A stretch of DNA of 64,000 nucleotides from NCBI GenBank assembly GCA_963809795.1, contig CAWELN010000028.1:1-64000 (forward strand), written 5' to 3'. Positions 1 through 8,916 of the stretch are shown piece by piece. The notes under the pieces were generated by a model. It ran no database searches, had not been told where the DNA came from, and worked only from the letters and a program-made list of their open reading frames with translations. Numbering within the stretch: position 1 is the first letter of the stretch; the number at the start of each line of letters is the position of its first letter. A program made the position numbers and the translations under genes. The DNA is from DASUAS01 sp963809795. Lineage in GTDB: Bacteria; Actinomycetota; Acidimicrobiia; IMCC26256; DASPTH01.

Positions 1-1774
1 GCGAGTCGATCTTGGTGGGGTCGGCCGCGATCACCTGCTCCACCGAGCCCTTGATCTTCGCCTGACCGCTGCGGATGCCCGACGCCAACTGCACGTTGGG
101 GAGCGCCGAGAGCTGCCGCTGGGCCTCGAGCGGGATCGAGCCCTGCCCGAACCCGGGGGACGTGACGACGTAGTCGGCCTTCATCGACCGGTCGAGCGCG
201 ACGTCGACCGACTTGCGCGCCGACGCACCGAACACCGTGATGAGGCCGACGAGCGCGACGCCGATCATGAGCGCGGCCGCGGTCGCCGACGTGCGCTTCG
301 GGTTGCGCTGCGCGTTCTCGCGGGCGATCGCACCGGTGATGCCCTTGATCTTCTCGATGGGGATGCCGAGCGCCCCGCTGATCGGCGAGGCGATCATCGG
401 CCCGAGGATGGCGACGCCGAGGAACACCACCGCCATGCCGACGCCGACGTAGATGAGGCCGCTGTTGCCGAAGAGCCCGAGCAGCAGGAGCGCCAGCCCG
501 AGCAGCGAGACCGCCCCGCCGATCACGGCCCGGCGGGGGGACGTGCTGGAGCGGTCGACGCTCGAGTCGCGCATCGCGGCGATGGGCGGGATGCGGGAGG
601 CGCGCAGCGCGGGCGCGACCGCGGCGATCACGGTGACGACGAGGCCGGTGACGAACGACCAGATGACCGCGCTCGCCGGGATCACGATCGAGCTGGCCGG
701 GATGTCGAGCCCGAGCGCACCGAGCAACGCCTTGAGCCCGCCGGCGAGGAAGATGCCGGCGACGAACCCGACGACCGACGCGGTCAACCCCACCAGCACC
801 GCTTCGAACAGCACCGAGCCGAGCACCTGTCGCTGCCCGGCCCCGATCGCCCGCAGCAGCGCCAGCTCCCGGCTGCGCTGCGCCACGATGATCGAGAACG
901 TGTTGAAGATGATGAACGACCCGACCAGGAGCGCGACCAGACCGAAGATCAGGAGGAACGTGTTGAAGAACGAGAGGTTGTCCTTCAGGTTGTTCTGACT
1001 CTCCTTGGTGATGTCGGTGCCGCTGATCACCTCGACGTTGGCCGTGTCGGGTGCGCCCTTGAGCGCGGTGCGGATGTTGGCGACGACCTCGTCCTGGGAG
1101 ACCCCGGGATCGGCCTTCACGTCGATCGAGTCGAACTGACCCGGGGTGCCCAGCACGCGCGACGCGGTGGACGGTGTGAACGCGGCGATGGTCGCGCCCA
1201 GCGGGCTGTCGGCGGTGCCGAACTTCACGATGCCGGTGAGGGTGTAGTCGTTGCGTCCGGCCTTGGTGACGACGGGGACGGTGTCGCCCGGCTTGTAGCC
1301 GGCGTCGTCGGCGCTCTTCTTGTCGATCACGACCTCGTTGGGCGTTCGGGGACCGCGGCCCTCGACGACGTGGACCGTGCTCAGCTGTCGGTCGGGCGCG
1401 TACGCGAAGCCGAACGTCGGCGCGCCCTGCCCGTTGCTCCCGAGGGCGTCGCCCTTCTTGTCGACGATGATCGCCAGCCCCTGCACCTGGCCGTCGGCGA
1501 GGTCGACGCCCGGCGCCTTGCGCACGGTCGGGAGCAGGTCGGCGTTGATCGTGCCCCGGCCGGAGCCGAAGTCACCGCTGAAGGTCTCCTTGGCCCGCAC
1601 GACCGCGTCGGTGTGCTGGTAGATGTCGCTGAACAGGCCGTCGAAGGTGTTCGAGATCGTCGCGGTGAGCACGAACGTGCCCGAGATGAACGCAACCCCC
1701 AGCATCACCGCGATGCCGGTCAGCAGGAAGCGGACCTTCTTGCTCAGGATGCCCTTGATCGTGACCTTCCACAT
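1..1774 (-). CDS. ABC transporter permease, FtsX/MacB type (3' end outside window)
   Basis: Reads from an ATG at 1774 leftward through the window edge, so about 591 N-terminal residues are present and the C-terminal FtsX domain is missing. The N-terminus (MWKVTIKGILSKKVRF) runs into a hydrophobic membrane helix and an extracytoplasmic MacB-like region, followed by an FtsX helix group. It starts 8 bp after the stop of the ATPase at 1783-2535, so the two form one ATPase-permease unit. The N-terminus resembles the permease at 57301-59835. Family role is ATP-driven export of, or mechanical work on, envelope substrates; the substrate is unknown. Confidence 0.85.
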   Translation of the reverse strand, partial: MWKVTIKGILSKKVRFLLTGIAVMLGVAFISGTFVLTATISNTFDGLFSDIYQHTDAVVRAKETFSGDFGSGRGTINADLLPTVRKAPGVDLADGQVQGLAIIVDKKGDALGSNGQGAPTFGFAYAPDRQLSTVHVVEGRGPRTPNEVVIDKKSADDAGYKPGDTVPVVTKAGRNDYTLTGIVKFGTADSPLGATIAAFTPSTASRVLGTPGQFDSIDVKADPGVSQDEVVANIRTALKGAPDTANVEVISGTDITKESQNNLKDNLSFFNTFLLIFGLVALLVGSFIIFNTFSIIVAQRSRELALLRAIGAGQRQVLGSVLFEAVLVGLTASVVGFVAGIFLAGGLKALLGALGLDIPASSIVIPASAVIWSFVTGLVVTVIAAVAPALRASRIPPIAAMRDSSVDRSSTSPRRAVIGGAVSLLGLALLLLGLFGNSGLIYVGVGMAVVFLGVAILGPMIASPISGALGIPIEKIKGITGAIARENAQRNPKRTSATAAALMIGVALVGLITVFGASARKSVDVALDRSMKADYVVTSPGFGQGSIPLEAQRQLSALPNVQLASGIRSGQAKIKGSVEQVIAADPTKIDS

Positions 1775-1782
1775 GGCGGCAC

Positions 1783-2535
1783 CTACGCGCCGAGGCTCTT
1801 CATCTTGTCGAGCACCGAGTCGGCGTTGGGGTCGGCGAGCTCGTCGACGATCGCACCGTCGGCCAGGAAGACGACCCGGTCGGCGTAGCCGGCCGCGATC
1901 GGGTCGTGGGTGACCATCACGACGGTCTGGCCGAGGTCGTCGACCGCCTTGCGCATGAACGTGAGGATCTCGGCACCGGAGCGGGAGTCGAGGTTGCCGG
2001 TGGGCTCGTCGGCGAACACGATCTCGGGCCGGCTGAGCAGCGCGCGGCCGACCGCGACCCGCTGCTGCTGCCCACCCGAGAGCTCGGACGGACGGTGGGT
2101 GAGGCGGTCGCTGAGGCGGACGGTCTGCACGACGGTGTCGAGCCAGGCCGGGTCGGGCTTGGTGCCGGCCAGCGACATCGGCAGCGTCATGTTCTCGAGC
2201 GCGTTGAGCGTCGGGATCAGGTTGTAGGACTGGAAGATGAACCCGAGCTTGTCGCGCCGGATGAGCGTGAGCTCCTTCTCGCTGGCGTGGCTGATGTCGG
2301 TCGAGCCCAGGTAGATCTGGCCGCTGGTGAGGCGGTCCAGTCCCGCCATGCAGTGCAAGAGCGTCGACTTGCCGGAACCGGACGGTCCCATGATCGCGGT
2401 GAGCCGCGCGGTCTGGAACGCCACGCTGATGTTGTTCAACGCGCGAACTTCGGCCTCGCCGCTGCCGTAGATCTTCGACGCATCGACGGCGCGGGCCGCG
2501 ACGCCGACGTTCGGGGGGCTGAGCGTCTCGGTCAT
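1783..2535 (-). CDS. ABC transporter ATP-binding protein, MacB/LolD type
   Basis: 250 residues, normal length for the family. Walker A GPSGSGKST lies at residues 50-58, the signature LSGGQQQR near 151-158, and Walker B reads IVFADEPT followed by NLDSR. This pattern is typical of ATPases serving FtsX-type permeases (MacB, LolD, BceA). It is followed after 8 bp by its permease. It is very similar along its length to the ATPase at 59837-60604 at the other end of the window, suggesting paralogues. The substrate is not known. Confidence 0.92.
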   Translation of the reverse strand: MTETLSPPNVGVAARAVDASKIYGSGEAEVRALNNISVAFQTARLTAIMGPSGSGKSTLLHCMAGLDRLTSGQIYLGSTDISHASEKELTLIRRDKLGFIFQSYNLIPTLNALENMTLPMSLAGTKPDPAWLDTVVQTVRLSDRLTHRPSELSGGQQQRVAVGRALLSRPEIVFADEPTGNLDSRSGAEILTFMRKAVDDLGQTVVMVTHDPIAAGYADRVVFLADGAIVDELADPNADSVLDKMKSLGA

Positions 2536-2571
2536 CAGATGTCTCTCCGTGGGGCGACGGACCGGTTCACC

Positions 2572-3420
2572 TTAGGACACGTCCTCGGCGGCAATCGGCG
2601 CGCTTCCTGCCTCCTCCCGGTAGCCCGGGCGACGTTGCGGAGGACGGTGCCGCCCGAGCCACACGAACCACGCGATCCCGGACAGACACACCACGATCGA
2701 GACCCACGCGTTCAGCCGCATGCCGGCGATCTCGTGCGCGGGATCGATGCGCAGGTTCTCGAACCAGAACCGCGCGAACGTATAAAGCACGACATAGAGC
2801 GCGAACGTCTGCCCGAGCTTCAACGACGCGCGCTTCTCGACGAGCAGCAGCACGCCGCAGATCGCGAGGCACGCGAGCGACTCGTAGAGGAACGTCGGCT
2901 GGAACGTCGAATACTGCAGGTAGCCGATCGGCCGGTGCGACGGCGCGATCTCCAGCGCCCACGGGAGCGTCGACGGCTTCCCGAACAGCTCCTGGTTGAA
3001 GTAGTTGCCCCACCGGCCGATCGCCTGCGCGAGCACGATGCCGGGCGCCATGCAGTCCATCACCGCCAGCGTCGGCATCTTGCGGCGGTGCGTGATCACG
3101 ACGACCGCGATCGCCCCGCCGATCACCGCCCCCCAGATGCCGAGGCCCCCGCGCCAGATCTGGAACGCGCGCCACGGATCGTGCTCGAACAGCTCGTAGT
3201 CGGTGACCACGTGGTAGAGGCGCGCGCCGATCACACCCCAGATGACGACCCAGAACGAGATGTCGTAGATGCCGTCGTGCGGGTACCCACGGTGGCGCCA
3301 GCGTTGTTCGGCCACGTAGACCGCGACCAGCACGCCGACGGCGAGGATCACGCCGTACATGTGGAAGGGGCCGAGGTTTCCGCTCGACGGGCTGGGGATC
3401 GAGCCGAGCAGCGGTGACAT
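2572..3420 (-). CDS. lgt: Prolipoprotein diacylglyceryl transferase
   Basis: 282 residues. Lgt moves a diacylglyceryl group from phosphatidylglycerol to the lipobox cysteine of prolipoproteins in the membrane. Seen here: the N-terminal HMYGVILAVGV segment, several membrane helices, and the family signature GRWGNYFNQELFG. The ATG at 3420 faces away from the lipoprotein gene at 3498, a likely Lgt substrate, across a short divergent promoter region. A TACGAT box lies 9 nt upstream of the ATG. The ABC ATPase follows 36 bp downstream on the same strand. Confidence 0.95.
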   Translation of the reverse strand: MSPLLGSIPSPSSGNLGPFHMYGVILAVGVLVAVYVAEQRWRHRGYPHDGIYDISFWVVIWGVIGARLYHVVTDYELFEHDPWRAFQIWRGGLGIWGAVIGGAIAVVVITHRRKMPTLAVMDCMAPGIVLAQAIGRWGNYFNQELFGKPSTLPWALEIAPSHRPIGYLQYSTFQPTFLYESLACLAICGVLLLVEKRASLKLGQTFALYVVLYTFARFWFENLRIDPAHEIAGMRLNAWVSIVVCLSGIAWFVWLGRHRPPQRRPGYREEAGSAPIAAEDVS

Positions 3421-3497
3421 CGGGCGCTCATCGTAGGGGCGCGCCTTCCGGCCACCTCACTTCAAGATTTCGCCCCCCGCCTGCCGATACCCACCCC

Positions 3498-4559
3498 ATG
3501 CGCCGTGGTCTCCTCCTGCTCGTGACCGTGGCGCTGGGCGCCGTGGTGCTCGCCGCGTGCCTCCCGCCCCCGCCGCCGCCCGCGCCCAGCACGCCGACGA
3601 CGACCCGGGCGGTCGCCGCGATCACGCCGCCGTCCAGCACGACCTCCAGCACGACGACCACGAGCACGACGACCACGAGCACGACCGCGCCGCCGAGCGG
3701 TGGGGCGTGGGCCCAGAACGGTCCACTCGGGAGCTGCCACGTGTTCCCGGCCGACAACGCCTGGAACCGCGACGTCTCGGGTCTCCCCGTCGACGCCAAC
3801 TCGGCCAACTACATCTCCGCGATCACCGCGCTGGGCGGCAACCAGAAGCTGCACGCCGACTTCGGTGGCGGCGGCGCGTACGGGATCCCGTACATCACCG
3901 TGCCGGGCACGCAGCCACTCGTCCCCGTCGACTTCGACGCGTACGGCGACGAGAGCGACCCGGGGCCGTACCCGATCCCGCTCGCCGCACCGGTCGAGGA
4001 CGGGAGCGACGCGCACGTGCTCGCGGTCGACCGAGACCACTGCAAGCTCTACGAGCTGTTCGCGGCGAGCCGGGGCACGAGCCGTTGGTCGGCCGACTCC
4101 GGCGCGGTGTTCGATCTCACGTCGAACGCGTTGCGGCCCGAAGGGTGGACGTCGGCCGACGCCGCCGGGCTCCCGATCTTCCCGGGTCTCGTCCGCTACG
4201 ACGAGGTGGCGAGCGGTCACATCGACCACGCGCTGCGCTTCACGGTGTCGAAGTCGCAGCAGGCCTATCTGCACCCGGCGACGCACGACGCGTCGTCGAG
4301 CACCGACCCCAACCTCCCGCCGATGGGGCTGCGCCTGCGACTCAAGGCGAGCTTCAACACGTCGTCGTTCACCGGCCAGGCGCGCGTCGTGCTCGACGCG
4401 CTCAAGAAGTACGGGATGATCGTCGCCGACAACGGCAGCAACTGGTTCATCAGCGGCGCGCAGGACACGCGATGGAACGACACCGACCTCGACCAGCTCA
4501 AGACGGTGCCCGGGAGCGCGTTCGAGGTCGTGAACACGGGCGAGTCGCTGCACAAGTAG
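3498..4559 (+). CDS. Secreted lipoprotein of unknown function with Ser/Thr linker
   Basis: 353 residues from the ATG at 3498, chosen because it begins a clean lipoprotein signal: MRRG, a hydrophobic core, then the lipobox LAAC. A Pro-rich and then almost pure Thr/Ser tract (TSSTTTTSTTTTSTT) follows and should act as a flexible, possibly glycosylated, stalk. The remaining 270 or so residues form a globular domain beginning around GSCHVFPADNAWN. I do not recognise the domain. The frame stays open upstream to 3414, but that part overlaps the Lgt start and lacks signal features. Confidence 0.75.
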   Translation: MRRGLLLLVTVALGAVVLAACLPPPPPPAPSTPTTTRAVAAITPPSSTTSSTTTTSTTTTSTTAPPSGGAWAQNGPLGSCHVFPADNAWNRDVSGLPVDANSANYISAITALGGNQKLHADFGGGGAYGIPYITVPGTQPLVPVDFDAYGDESDPGPYPIPLAAPVEDGSDAHVLAVDRDHCKLYELFAASRGTSRWSADSGAVFDLTSNALRPEGWTSADAAGLPIFPGLVRYDEVASGHIDHALRFTVSKSQQAYLHPATHDASSSTDPNLPPMGLRLRLKASFNTSSFTGQARVVLDALKKYGMIVADNGSNWFISGAQDTRWNDTDLDQLKTVPGSAFEVVNTGESLHK

Positions 4560-4573
4560 CGCGCACCCGCACC

Positions 4574-4588
4574 TACAGTCGACCGGTG
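4574..4588 (+). promoter_or_regulatory. Leaderless -10 box for the DUF427 gene
   Basis: TACAGT at 4574-4579, then six bases, then GTG at 4586. The spacing places the transcription start at the start codon itself and supports choosing this GTG. Confidence 0.55.
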
Positions 4589-5092
4589 CGCTTCTCCACC
4601 CGTCCCGACCCGGAGCCGGTCGGTCCGGGCCAGGAGTCGGCGTGGGACTACCCCCGTCCGCCGCGCGTGGAGCCGGTGCCCGTTCGGCTCACGGTGGTGC
4701 TCGGCGGCGTCACCCTCGCCGACACGACGCGCGGGTTCCGGGTGCTCGAGACCAGCCACCCGCCCAACTACTACTTCCCGCCCGACGACATCACGCCGGG
4801 GGCGCTGACGCCCGGCGGCGGCGGTTCGTTCTGCGAGTGGAAGGGCCGCGCGCACTACTTCACCGTGCACGGCGGCGAACGCGTCGAGGAGGCGGCCGCG
4901 TGGGCGTACGCCACACCGAGCCCCGCGTTCGCCGTCATCACCGACCACGTCGCGTTCTACGCCGGCCGCATGGACGCCTGCTTCGTCGACGGCGAGCGCG
5001 TCGCCCCCCAACCCGGTGGCTTCTACGGCGGTTGGATCACCAGCCGCGTCGTCGGCCCGTTCAAGGGCGGTCCCGGCTCCCGCGGCTGGTGA
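4586..5092 (+). CDS. DUF427 domain-containing protein
   Basis: 168 residues from the GTG at 4586. The sequence carries the usual DUF427 features: an N-terminal proline-rich stretch, the YYFPPDDI segment, then SFCEWKG, an Ala-rich AAAWAY, and a C-terminal FYAGRMDACFVDGE. DUF427 proteins are small beta-rich proteins of unknown biochemical role that are common in actinobacteria. The open frame extends far upstream inside the lipoprotein gene, but only this start fits the family. It converges on the DNA glycosylase at 5279. Confidence 0.85.
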   Translation: MRFSTRPDPEPVGPGQESAWDYPRPPRVEPVPVRLTVVLGGVTLADTTRGFRVLETSHPPNYYFPPDDITPGALTPGGGGSFCEWKGRAHYFTVHGGERVEEAAAWAYATPSPAFAVITDHVAFYAGRMDACFVDGERVAPQPGGFYGGWITSRVVGPFKGGPGSRGW

Positions 5093-5116
5093 CCCCACCA
5101 TCCGCCCGTCTCGAGA

Positions 5117-5168
5117 CGAACATCCGGCAGTCGACCCGCGCATGTGGCCGCGAACTGCCGGATGTTCG
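5117..5168. terminator. Perfect 15-bp inverted repeat between convergent genes
   Basis: Arms CGAACATCCGGCAGT at 5117-5131 and its exact complement at 5154-5168, with a 22-base loop. It lies between the stops of the DUF427 gene and the glycosylase gene, so it can serve as a terminator for both. There is no T-tract. A repeated genomic palindrome is an alternative. Confidence 0.5.
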
Positions 5169-5278
5169 GGGGGAACGGGGCGTTCCCGTCGACGCCGGCT
5201 CGCCGTTCAAGGCTCCCGCCCACGTGGTCGAGCACCAGCGCCGGACCAGCCGGTTCTCGAGGCCGGCGGGCGCGACGC

Positions 5279-6118
5279 CTACTTGACCAGGCGCGACATC
5301 CGGCGGTCGGCGAGCACCTTGCCGCCGGTCTGGCAGTTCGGGCAGTAGGCGACCTCGTGCGACTCGTAGCTCACCCGGCGCAGCGTCTCCCCACACCGAG
5401 GACAGGGGGATCCGTAGCGCGCGTGCACCTCGAAGTGCTCGCCCAGCTTCGGTTGCGACAGCCCGCCGGTGCGGGAGCGCTCGCGCTCGAGTCCGTCGCG
5501 CATGACCTCACGGATCGCGTCGAGGAGGCGGGCGCGGGCGTCGTCGTCGAGCGAGGCGAGTGACGCGTACGGCGAGAGCCGGGCGCGCCACAGCGCGTCG
5601 TCGGCGTAGCCCCGGCCGACGCCCGACACCGTGCGCTGGTCGCGCAGCAGCGTGTGCACGCGGCGCCGGTCGTCGCCGTGGAGGATGATCTCGGCGAACT
5701 CGTCGGAGTCCGGTTCGGGCCCGAGCCGCTCGAGCGGCCCGTCGTCGCCGGGCGCCAGCACCCACCACGCGGCCTTCCGCTCGTGGCCGTACTCCCGCAC
5801 CAGCACCGCGGGCGCGTCGGCGAAGCGGAGGCGCACCACCGATCCCTTCGCCCGGGTCTTCTTCGGCGGGTCCTCGAGGTCGAGCCGGCCGGCCTGCGAC
5901 AGGTGCAGGAGGATGCGGCCGGCGTCACCGAAGTCGAGGATCAGGTACTTGGCCCGCCGCCCCACCGACTCGACCCTGCGGCCGAGCAGGGACTCCGGCG
6001 CGGGGGTGACCGTCTTCAGCGCCGAGAACCCCAGCGGCTCGACGCCCTCGAGCACCGCCCCGGTGACGGCGTCACCGAGGCGCTCGGCCAACGCCTCCAT
6101 CTGCGGCAGCTCGGGCAC
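5279..6118 (-). CDS. Fpg/Nei-family DNA glycosylase
   Basis: 279 residues. Base-excision repair enzyme that removes oxidised bases and cuts the abasic strand. The mature N-terminus should be Pro-Glu (MPELPQ), supplying the catalytic proline and glutamate; the sixth residue is Gln where Fpg usually has Glu. The helix-two-turn-helix region includes VSGVGRGYADDALW. A zinc finger of the form C-x2-C-x16-C-x2-C closes the protein (CPRCGETL to CPNC), followed by the family-typical Gly-Gly-Lys region. Nei-like or Fpg-like specificity cannot be separated here. It ends the strand run containing the kinase-like gene just upstream. Confidence 0.88.
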   Translation of the reverse strand: MPELPQMEALAERLGDAVTGAVLEGVEPLGFSALKTVTPAPESLLGRRVESVGRRAKYLILDFGDAGRILLHLSQAGRLDLEDPPKKTRAKGSVVRLRFADAPAVLVREYGHERKAAWWVLAPGDDGPLERLGPEPDSDEFAEIILHGDDRRRVHTLLRDQRTVSGVGRGYADDALWRARLSPYASLASLDDDARARLLDAIREVMRDGLERERSRTGGLSQPKLGEHFEVHARYGSPCPRCGETLRRVSYESHEVAYCPNCQTGGKVLADRRMSRLVK

Positions 6119-6124
6119 CGCGAC

Positions 6125-7875
6125 CTACCCGTCCCCCCGCCGGCGGCGCCGGCGGCTCTGGCGCTCGCGCTGGCGCTGCAGCTTCCGCCGGACCTCGTCG
6201 CGGCGGGCCTGCAGGTCGCGGAACGTGAGCGTCTCGGTGTCGGAGTCGACGAGGAAGGCGGCCTTCATCGCGACGGGATCGGGCGCGGCCTGGCTGGCGT
6301 CGATGCCGACCTCGCGCAGGATCCGGTCGCCGTGGGTCTCTGCGAAGTAGGCGTAGATGCTCATCATCTGCTGGAGCATGTCGAGGTCGGGGGCCAGGAT
6401 CGCGGTGGCGCTGTTGAGGAACATGGTGTTCTTGACGAACAGCATGAGCTCCTTCGGCACCCGCGCGCCGTAGCCCAGCAGCTTCTTGGTGACCTCGCGC
6501 ATCTCGTTCATGAGGTCGTCGGCCGACATCTGCGTGGGATCCTTGACCGGTCCGTCGAGCTCGAGGTCGCGTGCGAGCGCGTCGAGGTCGACGTCGGGAG
6601 GGAAGGCGCCGAGGTCGCGGAGGGCGGCGAGCTGCCCCCGCTGGTCCCCGGTGGTGCCGAACATCAGGAGGCGCAGGAAGGCCAGGCGCTGAGGCTCGGA
6701 GAGCCGACCGGTCATCCCGAAGTCGAACAGGGCGGTGCGACCGTCGGGCTGGACGACGAGGTTGCCGCCGTGGAGGTCGCCGTGGAAGACGCCGTAGATC
6801 ATGGCGCCCTCGAGCGAGGCGATGAGGCCCGCCTGCAGCAGGGCGTGGGTGTCGATCCCGGCGGCCTGCATCGACTCGACGTCGTCGAAGGCGAAGCCGT
6901 CGAGGCGCTCCATGACCAGCACCCGCTTGGTGATCAGGGTGGGGTGGGGGCGGGGCACGATGATCCCCCGCTGTTCGGTCTCGGCCAGCACGCGCGCGAT
7001 GTCGAGCATGTTCTGCGCCTCGAGCCGGAAGTCGAGCTCCTCGATGACGGTCTCGGCGAACAGCTCGACCAGCGCCGGCGGGTTGGCCAGCGCGGTCACG
7101 GGGATGCGCCCGATGAGCCGGGGCGCCAGCCACGACAGGGCGGCGATGTCGTCGCGGAACAGCTGGGCCACCCGGGGCCGCTGCACCTTGACCACGACCT
7201 CTTCACCGGTGCGCAGGCGGGCGGCGTGGACCTGGGCGATCGACGCCGCCGCGATCGGGGTCTCGTCGAACCACTCGAACAGCTCCTCGAGCGAACCGCC
7301 GAGGTCGATCTCGACCACCGCGCGGACGTCGGCGAAGGGCTCGGGCGGCACCTGGTCGCGCAGGAGCTTGAACTCGGAGACCAGCTCGTCGGGGAACAGG
7401 CCCTCGCCACCGGAGACGATCTGGCCGAGCTTCACGTAGCTCGAGCCCAGCCGCTCGAACGCGGTGCGCAGCCGCCGGGAGATGCCGGCGCGTGACGACG
7501 GCCGCCGCCACTCGAACAGCATCCACCCCGCCAGCGCGCCGCCGATCTCGACGAGGGTGCGACTGAGCCGACCGAGCGGTGGCACCCGGCCCGGCGCGAG
7601 CAGGCGCGGCACCTCGCGGCGGGTGCCGCGGCGGATGCGGTCGATGTCCCACTGCCAGGGCAGCTGCTCGGGATCGAGGACCCACGGCCCGTGATCGCTG
7701 AACGCACCGAAGACGAGGTCGGCGGCCGGCTCCGGGACACCGGGCAGCGCAGGCTCCGGACACCCGGCAGCGCAGGCTCCCGGACACCGGGCAGCGCAGG
7801 CTCCGGGACACCCGGCAGCGCAGGCTCCCGGACACCGGGCAGCGCAGGCTCGGTCACGGGCTCCGGTGCGGTCAT
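6125..7875 (-). CDS. UbiB/AarF-like (ABC1/ADCK) kinase with octapeptide-repeat N-terminus, one frameshift
   Basis: The body reads from 7612 to 6125 and has the family marks: YVKLGQ (KxGQ motif), the Ala-rich AAASIAQVH nucleotide loop, VVVKVQRP, the HGDLHGGN catalytic loop and FDFGM. An unbroken reading upstream of the GTG at 7612 gives FGAFSDHGPWVLDPEQLPWQ, which looks like protein and has no in-frame start. A likely start is the ATG at 7875 (MTAPEPVTE), leading into four 8-residue repeats PALPGVRE/PALPGVPE encoded by 24-base units. The last unit is 23 bases (around 7737-7760), which throws the repeat out of frame with the body. The family is linked to quinone or lipid metabolism; the substrate is unknown. 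Confidence 0.8.
7737..7850. repeat. Tandem 24-bp coding repeats with one 23-bp unit
   Basis: Five consecutive copies of a unit resembling caccgggcagcgcaggctcc, alternating caccggg/cacccgg and ctccggga/ctcccgga. Four are complete repeats and the copy nearest 7760 lacks one base. Read on the minus strand each unit is PALPGV(R/P)E. There are no unique spacers, so it is not a CRISPR array. Confidence 0.85.
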
Positions 7876-7948
7876 GGGATGGGTAACGCTAGACGGCCCC
7901 GACCGCATCCCGATCCCGCGGGCGACGCGCTCGGGCCCGGACGCGACG

Positions 7949-7985
7949 GGGCCCGGCCGTGCGCACCACCGCACTGGCCGGGCCC
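7949..7985. terminator. Strong GC hairpin downstream of the SLT-like gene
   Basis: Left arm GGGCCCGGCCGTGCG (7949-7963), loop CACCAC, right arm CGCAC, a bulged T, then GGCCGGGCCC to 7985, giving 15 paired bases. It lies 52 bases past the stop of the minus-strand gene at 8037, so it likely ends that transcript. No U-tract. Confidence 0.5.
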
Positions 7986-8036
7986 TATCGTCGACCCGCC
8001 GGACGGCCGCAGCCGCCCGCGCTCAGTCGTGTGGCG

Positions 8037-8648
8037 TCAGCAGCCGCCGCCCCACGGCGCGGCGCCCTGTTGCGCGTAGAGCGCTTGGGCCATCGCGTCC
8101 TGGTCTGCCGGAGCAGCCTGCGCGGGGTCTACCCCCACGAGGTCCGGCCGTCCCGACGACGACGCAACGCCGTTCCAGGTACCGGGCATGAACTGGTATG
8201 CACCAGCCGCGCCGGACCCGCCGGAGTTGTAGATCCCGTAGTTGCCGCCGCTCTCACGCTGACGGACGCACGACAGGAAGTCGCCGGGGTTGGTGTTGGA
8301 GTACACCGAATTCGAGACCGGTCGGGAGGTCGTCGCCGCCGCCTGCGCCTCGGCCGCCGCTTGGGCTTCCGCTGCGCTCACGGCGAGGATGTAGTCGACG
8401 ACCTTCTTCTGGGTCTCTTTGTAGAGCACGTAGTCCTGAATCGCCTTCGCTTCCGTTTCGAATTGGACCTTGAGGTCCTCACCGTCGGAGCTCAGACGGG
8501 GGTCAGCGGCGATCGGCCGCTCCGCATGGAGCTTGTCGAGTTTTGGACCACGTGAGTGCTCGGCGTCGGACGGGGCCGCGGCGGCAACACCGGCCGCGAT
8601 CGCCACGACGCACAGCGGTATCGCAAAGAGCAACACTCGCTTGCGCAT
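8037..8648 (-). CDS. Secreted transglycosylase-like (Rpf/SLT-type) protein
   Basis: 203 residues. Signal peptide over about residues 1-25, a charged and Ala-rich middle (AAEAQAAAEAQAAA near 92-105), and a C-terminal lysozyme-like fold. That fold starts at FLSCVRQRESGGNY, where Glu132 is the expected catalytic acid, and continues with GAAGAYQFMPGTWN. Such proteins cut peptidoglycan and include resuscitation-promoting factors. The C-terminus is short (ALYAQQGAAPWGGGC). A ribosome binding site AAAGGAG stands before the ATG at 8648. The upstream leader contains several hairpins. Confidence 0.82.
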   Translation of the reverse strand: MRKRVLLFAIPLCVVAIAAGVAAAAPSDAEHSRGPKLDKLHAERPIAADPRLSSDGEDLKVQFETEAKAIQDYVLYKETQKKVVDYILAVSAAEAQAAAEAQAAATTSRPVSNSVYSNTNPGDFLSCVRQRESGGNYGIYNSGGSGAAGAYQFMPGTWNGVASSSGRPDLVGVDPAQAAPADQDAMAQALYAQQGAAPWGGGC

Positions 8649-8830
8649 GTGGTTCTCCTTTCTGTGTACGAGCCCGCCCGCGCGCGCGGAGAGGCATGGG
8701 TTGGTTGGGGGAAACGGGAGAGCTCGACCGCCGGGTACTACACGGGTGAACTTCCCGGGGCGTCACGCTAATGGAGCGTTCGACTTCCCCGGCAATCGGG
8801 GTCCTGGCAAATCGTGCAAACACCACGATA
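8649..8830 (-). other. Structured leader upstream of the SLT-like gene
   Basis: Read on the minus strand, this stretch holds at least two perfect small hairpins: CCCCG-ATTGC-CGGGG and ACGCT-CCATT-AGCGT. G/C-rich runs follow up to the ribosome binding site. Genes of the rpf type in other actinobacteria often have a c-di-AMP riboswitch here, but I cannot match its conserved boxes. It may simply be a GC-rich leader. Confidence 0.3.
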
Positions 8831-8901
8831 CCGGACGGAGCCGGCCAAGGGCCCCGGTGTGCGCGCGGGGCGTGCGCGCGCCGGGGTCGGCGGCGCGGCC
8901 G

Positions 8902-8916
8902 TAGGGTGCCACCGTG
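8902..8916 (+). promoter_or_regulatory. Leaderless -10 box for the secreted protein at 8914
   Basis: TAGGGT at 8902-8907, six-base spacer, GTG at 8914. Confidence 0.55.

Noticed and set aside
7737..7850. CRISPR array or intergenic tandem repeat
   Set aside because: Repeats are contiguous with no spacers, 24-bp periodic and in-frame coding (octapeptides).
8649..8830. c-di-AMP (ydaO-type) riboswitch before the Rpf-like gene
   Set aside because: The conserved boxes of that riboswitch could not be matched by eye; only generic hairpins are clear.
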